Assembly (NCBI GenBank): GCA_021234155.1 | Contig: JAJEKV010000783.1 | Location: 1 to 64,000, forward strand | Source of the DNA: Isoetes taiwanensis | Taxonomy: Eukaryota > Streptophyta > Lycopodiopsida > Isoetales > Isoetaceae | Direction of reading: 5' to 3' | DNA length: 64,000 nucleotides | In this document: in pieces, positions 48,297 to 58,412 of the stretch | Position numbering within the stretch: the stretch's first letter is position 1 | Layout of the letters: each line of letters starts with the position of its first letter | Program-made: the position numbers and the translations under genes | Notes under the pieces: generated by a model | What the model was told of the DNA's origin: nothing | Database searches by the model: none | Seen by the model: the letters and a program-made list of their open reading frames with translations, nothing else

Positions 48297-49134
48297 CCTC
48301 CCGGTAGGAGGTAGGCTTAAAATTTTTGCATATATATATATACATATATACATATATATATCCAAAGGGTTGGATATGGCAATGAAAAAACTTCCTTGTC
48401 AAGATTATCATCATCTCTAACGAAATGTCCACTTGAGTGCATAAATAGGACCTAGCCGCCACAAACCCAATGGGTGCATATTCACTAACTTAGAATGAAG
48501 GTTTTTGGATATTGAAAAGTTATTAACATCAATAGGGTACTAACATCACTTTAATAAGTGCATGGTCATTACTTGGTTTACTTGATCCATAGAAAATTAT
48601 AGACTTTCCTAAGGCACACATCCTCATTTACTTGAATTAATAATACTCTTGGGATATATGTCATGTTTGACCTTATAGTGGGACACTAGTAAGCACTCCC
48701 ATATACCAAGTTTATGGTTCACTGTTATGACACAAGGATAGCATGTGAGGGATTGTAATGGACCCCATGGCCATACCTTATATGTGATACCCCAGGAAGC
48801 CCAAGGCCTATGAAATGCTGAATGAGAGTCAAGCAAAATGAGTACTTAAATAACAAGATGGTTGGCATGGAGAATTAAGTAATGTTATTTAAGTTTATTT
48901 GGGGGAAGGACTTTATCCTTTTTTTTAAAGAGGCAGACTTTGACCATATTAGGGAGCATTGAATGATAGGCGAAGGGTCTGACCAGCAGAATCTAGGTAA
49001 AGGAGAAAACCGTAAAAAGGTTTAATGCTACCTAATCTCCATGAGTATGAAATACGTACGTTTTCTGTATTGATGGGATATACTGGAAAGTAATACGTGG
49101 GAATAGGTTTTCACTTGGTATAGTAAGCTACAGG

Positions 49135-49141
49135 TTTAGGG
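49135..49141 (+). promoter_or_regulatory. TTTAGGG leader motif, copy E
   Basis: TTTAGGGTTC in the leader, about 340 bp before the exon 1 ATG, matching the copies at 31203 and 41886. Confidence 0.35.
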
Positions 49142-49475
49142 TTCGCATCTTGCACTGACGATGGGGTACAGCAGAATAGACCGATTCTTGAGAAAATTCT
49201 TTAAACTCAAAGTGGTGAACACGCCGCCGATTGGTACCATGTAGCCGTTGAAAGATATGCAAGTTCGGTGCCGATTTCTTCTTCCTTTCATGCATGTTTA
49301 AGGTGAAAAGGCTAAGAGCGGGGGCATAGGCTAAATTCGTGAGAAGGCGAACCAGCTGTAAGTTCTAAAAATTTGATTTAAACAAGTATGGAAATCCTTT
49401 ATATCTGGATATTAGGGCTCTTTTTCTCACCATTCCCCGAGGCCAAACATTTGTGGCCAAAAACTCTTCGTTGCT

Positions 49476-49789
49476 ATGACAAGGCCGAAGGATCAACTAA
49501 TGTTAAGCCAACAAAGGCGAACATTATTGCCATGCTTAAAGAGAAGGGCATAGATTGCAAGAATGATGGAGTATCTATGAAAAAAATGAGTTGGTGGAAA
49601 TGGCCAAGAAGGTGGGATCGATCTATCGGCCAGGGAGATCCATCACAGAAAACGGGGTTCAAGCATAGAAGCCGGCAACCGCTGTAAAGCGGAATAGATA
49701 AACAAACAAATAAGGAAGCTGGAAACAAACATCAATATTTACGGGAAGGAGACGAGCTCTTTGGCGATGAGTCAATGCCATTAAATCAG
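49476..49789 (+). pseudogene. PLE ORF1 exon 1 (SAP-like), family II copy E
   Basis: Starts at ATG 49476 and repeats the SAP-like first helix (PTKANIIAMLKEKGIDC). A base missing in the AAAAAATGAG run (about 49585), where copy D has AAAAAATCAGAG, shifts the frame. The conserved end CCATTAAATCAG|GTTCTT is at 49778-49795. With copy D, this exon shows that neither copy is error-free over its whole length. Confidence 0.55.
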
Positions 49790-50201
49790 GTTCTTTATTC
49801 GATTTACATAATGGACATTAGTTAGTGGCTTTAAATTATAGTTTTAAACCATAGAGGGACATGAAAAGTAAGGGGTTTTAATGTTGAGAGGTTAAAAGAA
49901 GCAAACATATACCACTACATCTAGTTCAGTAACATGAATTCCAGAAGAGGTAACAGGTATATTGCAATCATAGGATGATATTTCGGCTACTGCTCATAAG
50001 GTATGACAAGTTTTCTAACTTCAAAACAGCAAAATAATTATTGGTTTGAACTAAATTGGTACTGTACCTGGACCAATTACTGCTACTAAAACAAACAGGA
50101 AGTGATCTAAACCAATTTTCTGATGCAAGTTCTAGCTATTTCTGATCCAGTTTGCATAGTAAAATAAAATGTGTATTCTGATGACATAACATGTTGATTA
50201 G

Positions 50202-50305
50202 GTTGAAGGGCGTTAAGCCAGTAGACCCTAATGCTTACCTGCTAATCCCTTCCAGCTTTACCCATAATTTGGCTAATGATTGGTTGTTTGGATTGCAGGT
50301 AACCA
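50202..50305 (+). other. Conserved intron stem with AG|GT site, copy E
   Basis: Clean version for family II: GGTTGAAGGGCG..GCC, TTACCTGC (50235-50242), GGCTAA, T-rich tract, GCAGGTAA (50295-50302). The stem strands and the CAG|GTAAC site are identical to families I and III although much of the sequence between them differs. Confidence 0.6.
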
Positions 50306-51120
50306 GGTTCTACTCTACCTACTTTAATGTTTTTTCAAGAATGAAGCATTCAAGGGAGTGCATAATCAGCAAAGAAAAATGGTTCAATGAAGTCATCTGT
50401 AGAAAAAAAGATGCTAGATGTGAAGATCAAAAGGTCTTGTTTAAAATATACAGGTTGTATCTCTACCCTGGCTTCCAGTGTTGCAAGTGTGAAATCGGGC
50501 AGATGGCTGAAGAAGTTGAGCAGGAATTTTTGACCAAACTGTCAGATGTGATCTAGGCCTATACATTATTTTTTAAGTTCTACTACTTTAAGTCCCTCAT
50601 GATATGACTAATATACTCTAAAACAGCTTACTTATAGGAACCTTTGATGGAATGCTGGTTACTCTATGATATTGAAAATCCAAAAAAATGAAAAAACAAT
50701 TTTGAAAAGAAAGTTATGACTATCTATGCTCTTGTTTTTTGCTAAATTCGGCTTTCAGGCTTAGAATAAGGTTTCATGGATCAGCTTTCAAAAAGTAAGG
50801 TATATTAAAAAAAAGTATGCATATAGATGTAGTCACAGGAATGATAATAGTATGCAGAATTAGAAATCGCTTGGGGATTTATTATCTGAAACAATCCAGC
50901 AGAATATAAGTTGTTAAGTTTTTGCATGAAGATAGGTTGAAAATAGGGACATAAAAAAGAGGTCAGTATACGAGTTATGTTGACAAATGCTCTAAAGACA
51001 TAATGATTTTGGCATTGCCTTCTTGGTTGCTTTACTAATGGATATAGTGAAACTAGGGATTGTACATAGTAATAAACTACTGCTTGGATAGCCTTTTGTA
51101 TAGTGTCTCCCATTGTTTAT

Positions 51121-51185
51121 CTCCTTTCTAAAAAAAAGGAGCTGATAAGTCTATACATGTCAGGAGAGCCTGTGCATGGATAGAT
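51121..51185 (+). other. Hairpin-CTGATAA-hairpin motif, copy E
   Basis: CTCCTTT / AAAGGAG stem, CTGATAA at 51142-51148, then the TCTAT/ATAGA stem. It is identical to copy D except for the number of A residues in the loop. Confidence 0.55.
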
Positions 51186-51209
51186 GTCTGGACCAAGATG
51201 GTCTGGACT

Positions 51210-51243
<34 letters not shown>
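51210..51243. repeat. (TA)n joining copy E to palindrome P3
   Basis: About 16 TA units at the truncated 3' end of copy E. The element itself contributes TATATA at this point. Confidence 0.9.
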
Positions 51244-51247
<4 letters not shown>

Positions 51248-52982
51248 TTCCAATTTTAGTATGTTCCCCCTACATTTTCCATGATGTCATGAAGATCCCC
51301 TTAGGTTCCCTCAAATTCTATGAGGTTCTCGTAGATTCCCTTATATTTTGTGTGTATGAGATTCCCTCAGATTCTATAAAGATTGCCCTAGATTTGATGA
51401 AGATGCCCTCAATCATATTAGTATTCCCCTAGATTCCCATAGATTTTACGAGATTCTATTAGATTTCCTCAGATTTTATGACATTCCCTTAAATTCTATG
51501 AAGACTCCCTCAGGTTCCCTTAGATTTTATGACATTCTATTAGATTCCTTTAACTTTTATGACATTCCCTCGGACTTTATGAAGATTTCCTCCGATTCCT
51601 TTAGATTTTGTAAGACTTCCTCGATTCTATAAAGATTCATGAAGATTCCTCTAGATTCCCTCAAATTCCTTTAGATTCTATGAGAGTCATTTAGATTCCC
51701 TCAAATTCTATGAAGATTCCCCTAAGTTCCCTTAGATTCCCTTGGATTCCCTCATATTCTATGAAGATTCCCCTAAGTTCCCTTAGATTCCCCTTGGATT
51801 CCCTCATATTCTATGAAGATTCCTGCAGTTTCCTCATATTCTATAAAGATTCTCTCGGGTTCCCTAGATTCCCTTAGATTCCCCTAGATTCCCTTAGATT
51901 CCCTCGGGTTCCCTCTGGATTCCCTTAGATTCCCCTAGATTCCCTTAGAGATTCCCTTAGATTTTTACGAGATTCCATCGGATTCTATGAAGATCCCACT
52001 AGATTCCCTTAGATTCTATGAGATTCCCTTGGATTCCCTCAAATTCTATAAAGATTCCTCTAGATTCCCTTGGATTCCCCTCAGGTTCCTCTAGATTCCC
52101 TTGGATTCCCTTATATTCTATGAAGATTCCTTCAGATTCCCTCATATTCTATGAAGATTCTCTCAGGTTCCCAGTAGGTTCCCTCAGATTCCCCTAGATT
52201 CCCTCAGATTCCCTTAGATTTTATGAGATTCCATCAGATTCTATGAAGATATCTTTAGATTCCCTTAGATTCTATGAGATTCCCTTGGATTCCCTCAAAT
52301 TCTATAAAGATTCCCCTAGATTCCCTTAGATTCCCCTGATTCCCTTAGATTCCCTCGGATACCCTCGATTCCCTTAGATTTTCTGAGATTCCATCGATTC
52401 TATGAAGATTCCTTTAGATTCCTTAGATTCTATGAGATTCCGTTGGGTTCCCTCAAATTCTATAAAGATTCCCCTAAATTCCCAGATTCCTCTAGATTTT
52501 GTGAGATTCTCTTTGATTCCCTATAATTCTATGAAGATTCCCTTAGATTCCCTCAAATTCTATGAACATTCCCTTAGATTCTCTCGGTTCCTTAGATTTC
52601 ATGAGATTCCATCGGTTCTCTCGAATTTTATGAGATTCCCTCAGATTCTATGAAGATGCCCTCAATCCTATTAGATTCCCCTAGATTCTCAAAATTTCAT
52701 GAAGATTCCCTTAGATTCTCTTAGGTTTCATGAGATTCTCTTAGTTTTCACGAAGATTCTTATATATTCTATCGGATACTCTTAGATTCTCGAGCCGTGG
52801 GATCTCGAACCGGCAAACCGCATTCGATCAACTTTGGGCCCGTAGGATGCGTGTCTATGTGGGTCGTATGTAAACTCCCAAGCCACACGGGCGTGGGATA
52901 CGTCCCAAAGCCCGTGGTAGTCGGAGATCTCGAATCAGCGATCAGTTCAATGGGACAAACATAAGAACATATATATATCAGA
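51244..52982. mobile_element. Left arm of palindromic unit P3 (occupied)
   Basis: The outer end (ATATTCCAATTTTAGTATGTTC) matches the outer end of P1 at 24150. Then come about 1.5 kb of minisatellite (51290-52790) made of variants of AGATTCCCTTAGATTCTATGA, about 10 or 20 bp per step. Next is the module complementary to 63740-63960 (GTCGTATGTAAACTCCCAAGCC and CCCAAAGCCCGTGG, quoted in part), and finally the inner border CCCATTGAA / AACATAAGAACATATATA at 52945-52975. The tRNA-like segment is absent. The matching right arm starts at 63728, on the other side of the family III array. Confidence 0.7.
51290..52790. repeat. GATTCCCTTAGATTCTATGA minisatellite
   Basis: Dozens of imperfect units mixing GATTCCCTTA, GATTCCCTCA, GATTCTATGAA and TTTTATGAGA words. 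A weaker and partly complementary form fills the arms at 24190-24950 and 26530-27330. Confidence 0.8.
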
Positions 52983-53880
52983 TATATATAAATATAAATA
53001 TATATATATATCCAAACGATTTTTGTCTCGTTACATGTCTTGCAGCACAGGGAAATAGAAATAAATAATTGGCATTAAAGAATGAAGGCATGGACCAAAG
53101 GTTTACGCCAACAAGGAAATGGGAAGAAATAATTGGCACTGGAGGCAGTGGGACTGGATCAAAGTTTGCACTAACTGCAAAGTAAGAACTAATGGTATTA
53201 TTAATAAGCCAGGAGTCTATGATGTTTTGGACCATTGGATAACAGAATTCACCAATTTAATGATATAACAGTTGCATAGTATGGCAACAAGGTAGGAACT
53301 AGGGGTAGTGTCAAAAAGTCAATGATTCCAAGTTTATCAGATTATGGAACACATGAGTAGGCCACTTTGGTGAAATATCATGGCACAAAGGTAATGGGTA
53401 TGGGCATATTGACCCAGGGTTTGGAACTTGAAAATTGCAGACCTAATAATTACAATTCATAACTTAGTGGCTGTGCCAAAAAAGAATATTTAATTGAGAG
53501 GAATGCGAATTCAGTTTGGATTGAATTGCTTTTACTAACCCAATCTAGGCTAAAGAGCAAGACCAATGGAAGGACTTGGATCAGATAAGCGACAATAAAA
53601 GGTAAAGCTGCAATGTGCAACACAAGGTGTTAGGAGCAAAATGCACCAACTAGCGGGGCAGGACCAAGTATTTGCACACATATGGTAAAGGCAGTATGAT
53701 GATAACAAAAGGTAAGACACTTAGATCAAGACTAAAACAATGTATGCCCATGGGGCAAAGGTACTAGGCATAACATGAGATCATGGGATAACATGGACGA
53801 GACCTTAGGAAACCAAACAATAGAATTTTAAAACTAAAAATGAAATATGGGGAAAAAAAAAATTTTTCGTTCACTATCGG

Positions 53881-53887
53881 TTTAGGG
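53881..53887 (+). promoter_or_regulatory. TTTAGGG leader motif, copy F1
   Basis: TTTAGGGCTACTTTCTTAACC in the leader (quoted in part), about 250 bp before the first exon; the same in copy F2 at 61532. Confidence 0.3.
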
Positions 53888-54131
53888 CTACTTTCTTAAC
53901 CTAATCGTACTAAAGATCAAGATCGGAGGGGCTCCGTCGGACCCAATAACGCAATGAAAAGAATTTGAAGGGGGCGGATCTTGCCGTAGCCATGCAAAAA
54001 GGTAAGGATCTTTTTGGTAGCGGTTCCGAAATTTCCGGAAAAACCAGGACACGGTCGGAGTATTTTAGGCGATGAAGACACTCGGTTGCCTTTGTTTCTT
54101 CATATGTTCTTGCTTGGCTACCCTACAAGCC

Positions 54132-54488
54132 ATGCACCAAAGGCAGGGAGGGCACATGAGAATCGTATTTCACAAGGGCCAAGTCTTTGGATCTAATTGA
54201 AAAAGCAGGCTGAATCTTAAAGTGTTATGTAAGATGGAAAATGAAAATATAGCACAACCAAGCAAGATATTTCTAGAAAGGGTTGTGGAGAAGTATAATC
54301 TTTGGGAGTACTTGCCTCAAACAGTGAACGATCAATTTCTTTAAGGGAAAAGATGTGGCGGGACACACCAATGTGGAGAAACGACACGGAAATCACAAGT
54401 ATACCGGGATGACTTTGAAGTCGGCATGTGGAGATGAATCAAATCGAGGAGCGGGACTTGGATGAAAATGATCCAATCCCATTAAATC
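54132..54488 (+). pseudogene. PLE ORF1 exon 1, family III copy F1 (garbled)
   Basis: Counterpart of the clean exon at 61789-62148. Stretches such as the one encoding MENENIAQPSKIFLERVVEKY (54234-54296) are unchanged. Differences elsewhere fall at CAG/CTG of F2 (GTGGCAGGAC read GTGGCGGGAC; CCTGACCTGG read CGACACGG; AAATCAGG read AAATCCGGG) and destroy the frame. The exon is probably intact in the real genome. Confidence 0.6.
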
Positions 54489-54575
54489 CGGGGTTAAATG
54501 ATTTTTCTGGCTGCTCTAAACTCTTTATTTAAGCTGGAAGCATTTGACAAATCTTATTGTATTTGGATGTTAATT

Positions 54576-54680
54576 TGGTGAAGGGCGAAGAGCCGAGATT
54601 AGACGATAGCTTACCTGCTAGTGGCTTAGTAATTTACCCTGGTTAAGGCTAATTTGCTTTGGTTTCACTGCAGGTAACCC
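54576..54680 (+). other. Conserved intron stem with AG|GT site, copy F1
   Basis: GGTGAAGGGCGAAGAGCC, TTACCTGC (54611-54618), GGCTAA, CTTTGGTTTCACTGCAG|GTAA with GCAGGTAA at 54670-54677. This stretch is unaltered relative to F2, unlike its surroundings. Confidence 0.6.
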
Positions 54681-55953
54681 GTCTAACTCCTCAAATTCGT
54701 TTTGCATGAGGAATCGGATGCTTGCAGGGACATTGCAACCGTGACAAACGGGTGATGAACTATTTGTGTTTTTTGTTGCAAAAGTAATCGAATTGATGTC
54801 TACTTTGATGGGTAAGCCTTTTTTTCAAAGCCCGATGGGCGGTAATGTATTGGATCCGGATAGATACGGTTTGAAATAAGAACACAATCTTGAGGGATGA
54901 ATACATGCATTAATTTTTGGATGCAAGACTTCTTGTTAGTTGGTATGAAAGTATCTGGTTTAAAGGAGTTTAAGTATATAAGTGAAGTCCAAAAATTTGG
55001 CTCTGATTGTCAATTTAAAATGTCTTCTGGGTATGATCATTTACATCCTTTTCTGAAATTACACTTTATATGACATAAGGGGTATGATGTTGAGTAAATC
55101 TTTAAAAGCATAGATCATTACATGCATTAGATCTTTGTCCAACTAAAGAGCTTAAAATTTCGACAGGATATGTTGCATTCGGTCAATGCATGAAAATAGA
55201 CAAGATATCTCTTTGAACTAGAATAAACATATCTTCTAAGCTAGATGGCATATCTTACATACTAGATGCATATATTTAAAGGCCTAGGATTTTAATTCTA
55301 ACTAGAATAATATTATGGCTCCGTGAATGTCCGGCATATGGTAAGAAGTTACGTCTTCTAAATATGATGTAAAGGATACAAGAAAAATAAAAAAAGGAAG
55401 ATAAGCATGCTCATGATAATGGCGAAAAAAATGGAATGGATGAAAGATTTATAAGGGAGATATCTCTAAAGGCGCTGTGGTCTTAATTTGGATAAACTTT
55501 GCCGGCCTTTCTCTTAAATATGTATGGTTGATTTATCCGGAAAGGACTTTAAAAATTAAAATCCTTTGAAAGATAAAGTTACAGATAAAAATGGAAGTTT
55601 GGCTGGTTATAAATGCATTGCATATGGGGTAATGGTCCTTTTTTCACCTTTATATTGAATATATGGAGCATTTGTTTTAGCATCAGTTAAAGTACCTAGT
55701 ATCTTCTAGGTCCTGCTAGCATATATTAATGCACAAATGGTCATGATAGGACCTATAAGGTATAAATAATGCAAGGAAATTGGTCAAACAGAATTAATAT
55801 GCATATTTTAGCTTTTTGGAAATGTGGTTATCTTATACTCATGCTTATGGCAGAAACAGAAGTATAAAGGTAGGCTGGGTAAGACCTATGAACCCGAACA
55901 TTTCATTGATGTGGTAGTATAAAAACTAATCTGGCTGGGCAGGCCCTTAAGGT

Positions 55954-56000
55954 TCCCCTTGCTTTGGCGGGGGACTGATAAATCCTGATAGGCCAGGACC
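55954..56000 (+). other. Hairpin-CTGATAA-hairpin motif, copy F1
   Basis: TCCCC...GGGGA stem (55954-55974), CTGATAA (55975-55981), then TCCTG/CAGGA stem around ATAGGC. Confidence 0.5.
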
Positions 56001-56300
56001 TTTATGGAAATGGCAAGGATGGATATCTCCTTAGATTCTGGGAATCGAAAGGGGAAAAGGATATATTTACTAACTTCAGGGCAATGGTAGAACCATTGTG
56101 GATCTTAAGGCGCTTGCCCGGTTCATTCATTTACTAAAATATATAAAAGGTTGAACTGTCTGGTCAGGTCTTTTGTCTTTTCTCTATTTAGAATCATAAA
56201 TTCTGATGGGCACAGATCTAAGGCAAAAGTATTATGAAATATTGTCAGGCCATATTTTTCTTACTGATTCTGGAACTTACAATTTGATATTGAAATGTAG

Positions 56301-57938
56301 GAGGCAGCACGGACTGCCAGAGAGTATGAGGCTCAAGACTCAGAAGTGGAAATTATACAGCAGCCTCTGGAAGGTGCTCCTGACTGGTATCCGGATATTG
56401 CAAGTCTAGGGTATGGCAATACACGAATATGGCCCCCTAACAAGGCAGTGCAACTAATGATGGGTTGTATCATAAAACCTGAAATGCACAAATATCTTAT
56501 CAAAAAGGAAGCTGGTCTGGAGGATGGTGATGTATCATTGGTTACCTTTTTGGGAATGAACAATATGTTCGAATTGGTGTCTAAAATTAACAAAACAGAA
56601 AATGATGTGCCTACTTGCATGAAGATGGTGGACGAGGTGTATGAAATGCTACCCATGGCACATTATGAGGCAGAGATTAATGAAACCAAGGATGTCCTCA
56701 AGTTTATAAAGGGGGCTACCGCCATACAAATGGCTAATGGAATCAATATCACGTATCCACCCATCAACAAGCCCAAAAAGGTCAAACGACCTAAAAAGAA
56801 GGAAGAGAAGCCTGTGATGATGACAAACTGTTTATTCAGCATCAATATGCTGTCAGAAGAGGAACAGAATGAAGTTTTGGAACTGGAACCAGCACAGGAA
56901 GTGGAACCGGAAATACAAGAAGTGCATGATGACCTGGACAATTATGAACTCAAAAGGCTCACTCTTTACAATTGCTATCACTTTCCTATACTGTCCACTA
57001 GGTTGGCAGAACTGCAAGGGGTCAAATGTGATCAAGGATTTTGGAACGCACACAATTTAGGGGTCTTGGCCCCTGTCAGTACCAGTGTACTTATCAGCAT
57101 ATGTAGCATAACAGAGGAGGAAATAAAACAGTCTCTAAAGGATGCTGACACCTTTACTAAAAGGATTGATAGAATTATACTTGACATGCCTTTCACCACC
57201 CAATTTTTTGGAAAAAAGTGTAACAGAAATAACGGCATGTACATTGGGCAGAAAGGCCATATAGCTAAGACTGATGAGAGAAGGAATGATTTGTATGCAA
57301 GAAAGATATGGCGTACGTTCTGCCCATTCATTAAATGCTGCTGTGACAAATATGGCAGGAACGGAGTTACTAATTGTAATGACCACATTACCTGGTTTGA
57401 CCAGGCAGTCTGGTTCATTATGAACAGCACTGAAAGGATATGGCCCAACAAATCTTCAAGATATCGGTTCTACCAGTTTCACAAAATGATGAATTCAGAA
57501 GGCATGCGAGCTGGAGCAGTGGCATTCATTGGATACCTGAAGGTTCGGGATACAATGATCAAAATGACTAGTAAATATGCTGAAGACAATACTCTTTGTC
57601 TAAAACAGGAATTTGGTAACACAAAAACAGCTGACATCTTGGAGAAAACAATACGACCTAGAAAGTTTCTCAATGATTCATTGGACCTGGAGGAAAGGGA
57701 TACGAAACAAAGGTATCCAGCACAGAAAAGAAAGCAGAAATTCGATGAGGATTTTGAGGTGATCATGCCTCCCAAGTTCCGGAGAAAACCACAGACAGCT
57801 TCCAGTTCTGGAGCAGGCATTTCTGATGTAACTTCAAACCAAACTATTGGCAACAATATGGAGAATTCTGTCAACAAGCCTGCAGGGGACGTCTGTGCAA
57901 GAGCTGCAACTATAAAACCCACTACTCTCAAGTTCTGA
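56301..57938 (+). CDS. PLE ORF1 main exon, family III copy F1 (unknown function)
   Basis: An intact 545-codon frame. An in-frame TAG at 56298-56300 lies directly in front and also forms the TGTAG|GAG acceptor. No ATG occurs until well inside the conserved region, so the exon needs an upstream start: exon 1 spliced in phase 0 gives about 665 codons, very close to the 670 of family I. Conserved blocks are DIASLGYG, PPNKAVQ, VTFLGMNNMF, TNCLFSIN, FFGKKCNRNNG then GQKGHIAK, IWRTFCPFIKCCC, CNDHITWFDQAVWFIMN, GYLKVRDTMIKM and the basic PPKFRRKP end. Acidic and basic low-complexity stretches lie at about residues 150-210. I do not recognise the fold. The cysteine/histidine spacing may bind a metal. 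Confidence 0.8.
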   Translation, partial: EAARTAREYEAQDSEVEIIQQPLEGAPDWYPDIASLGYGNTRIWPPNKAVQLMMGCIIKPEMHKYLIKKEAGLEDGDVSLVTFLGMNNMFELVSKINKTENDVPTCMKMVDEVYEMLPMAHYEAEINETKDVLKFIKGATAIQMANGINITYPPINKPKKVKRPKKKEEKPVMMTNCLFSINMLSEEEQNEVLELEPAQEVEPEIQEVHDDLDNYELKRLTLYNCYHFPILSTRLAELQGVKCDQGFWNAHNLGVLAPVSTSVLISICSITEEEIKQSLKDADTFTKRIDRIILDMPFTTQFFGKKCNRNNGMYIGQKGHIAKTDERRNDLYARKIWRTFCPFIKCCCDKYGRNGVTNCNDHITWFDQAVWFIMNSTERIWPNKSSRYRFYQFHKMMNSEGMRAGAVAFIGYLKVRDTMIKMTSKYAEDNTLCLKQEFGNTKTADILEKTIRPRKFLNDSLDLEERDTKQRYPAQKRKQKFDEDFEVIMPPKFRRKPQTASSSGAGISDVTSNQTIGNNMENSVNKPAGDVCARAATIKPTTLKF

Positions 57939-58412
57939 TAATACCAAAGGTACTCCTTCACCTTCTGAAAGAATAATTTCTTTTCAAAATAGATATTAGT
58001 ATGTACCCTCCTAATGGGGGTTTGGTCTGAATATATCTTTTTACAGTTACAAAGTAGAACTAACTATTATACGTACTCAGAAGTTCCTGCAAAAAAACAT
58101 GCTTTGCATGAGAATTTGAAACCTCTAGGGTTGTTAAACCTGTATGGGGATGGCTATTATGCCAACAAAAAGTATGGCTATTATGCCATTACAAGAATTA
58201 TATTACCAAAGGGTTAAAAACCCTTTGAAAATCCCCATGGTCATTGAGCCATGATGGGAGTGGCTGCTATGCCAAGAAGGGAAAGATCAGAAGGGCAAGA
58301 ATAGAACACAGAGGCCATGCCCCTAAATCTGTAGTACAAAAACATGAAGTTGGTAAGATTGTTTCAAGTTTATCTTTAAGGTACAGAACCCAGCTTGACT
58401 TTGAGCTTGGAA

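Larger units (their letters stand above)
41087..48330 (+). mobile_element. PLE family II full-length unit (copy D)
   Basis: A complete unit of about 7.24 kb between two identical junctions (GGAGGTAGGCTTA... AT tract ...CCAAAGGGTTGGATATGG at about 41070 and 48320). It contains leader, exon 1, intron, ORF1 exon 2, RT and 3' hairpin. It lies between a 5'-truncated copy upstream and a 3'-truncated copy downstream. The sequences around each side match their neighbours so closely that the array must be recent. Confidence 0.85.
48331..51209 (+). mobile_element. PLE family II copy E (3'-truncated)
   Basis: Third family II copy: AT tract, leader, SAP-like exon and most of the intron, ending 62 bp after the CTGATAA motif. 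The break is at GGACTTGTATATA, where copy D continues into TTCCGTGATTTC. Here it runs into (TA)n at 51210-51243 and then the left arm of palindrome P3. Confidence 0.85.

Noticed and set aside
52978-53235. Minus-strand ORF repeated at 60631-60888 as a conserved gene
   Set aside because: It recurs only because the family III leader is duplicated. It lies antisense in the leader and has no counterpart in families I and II.
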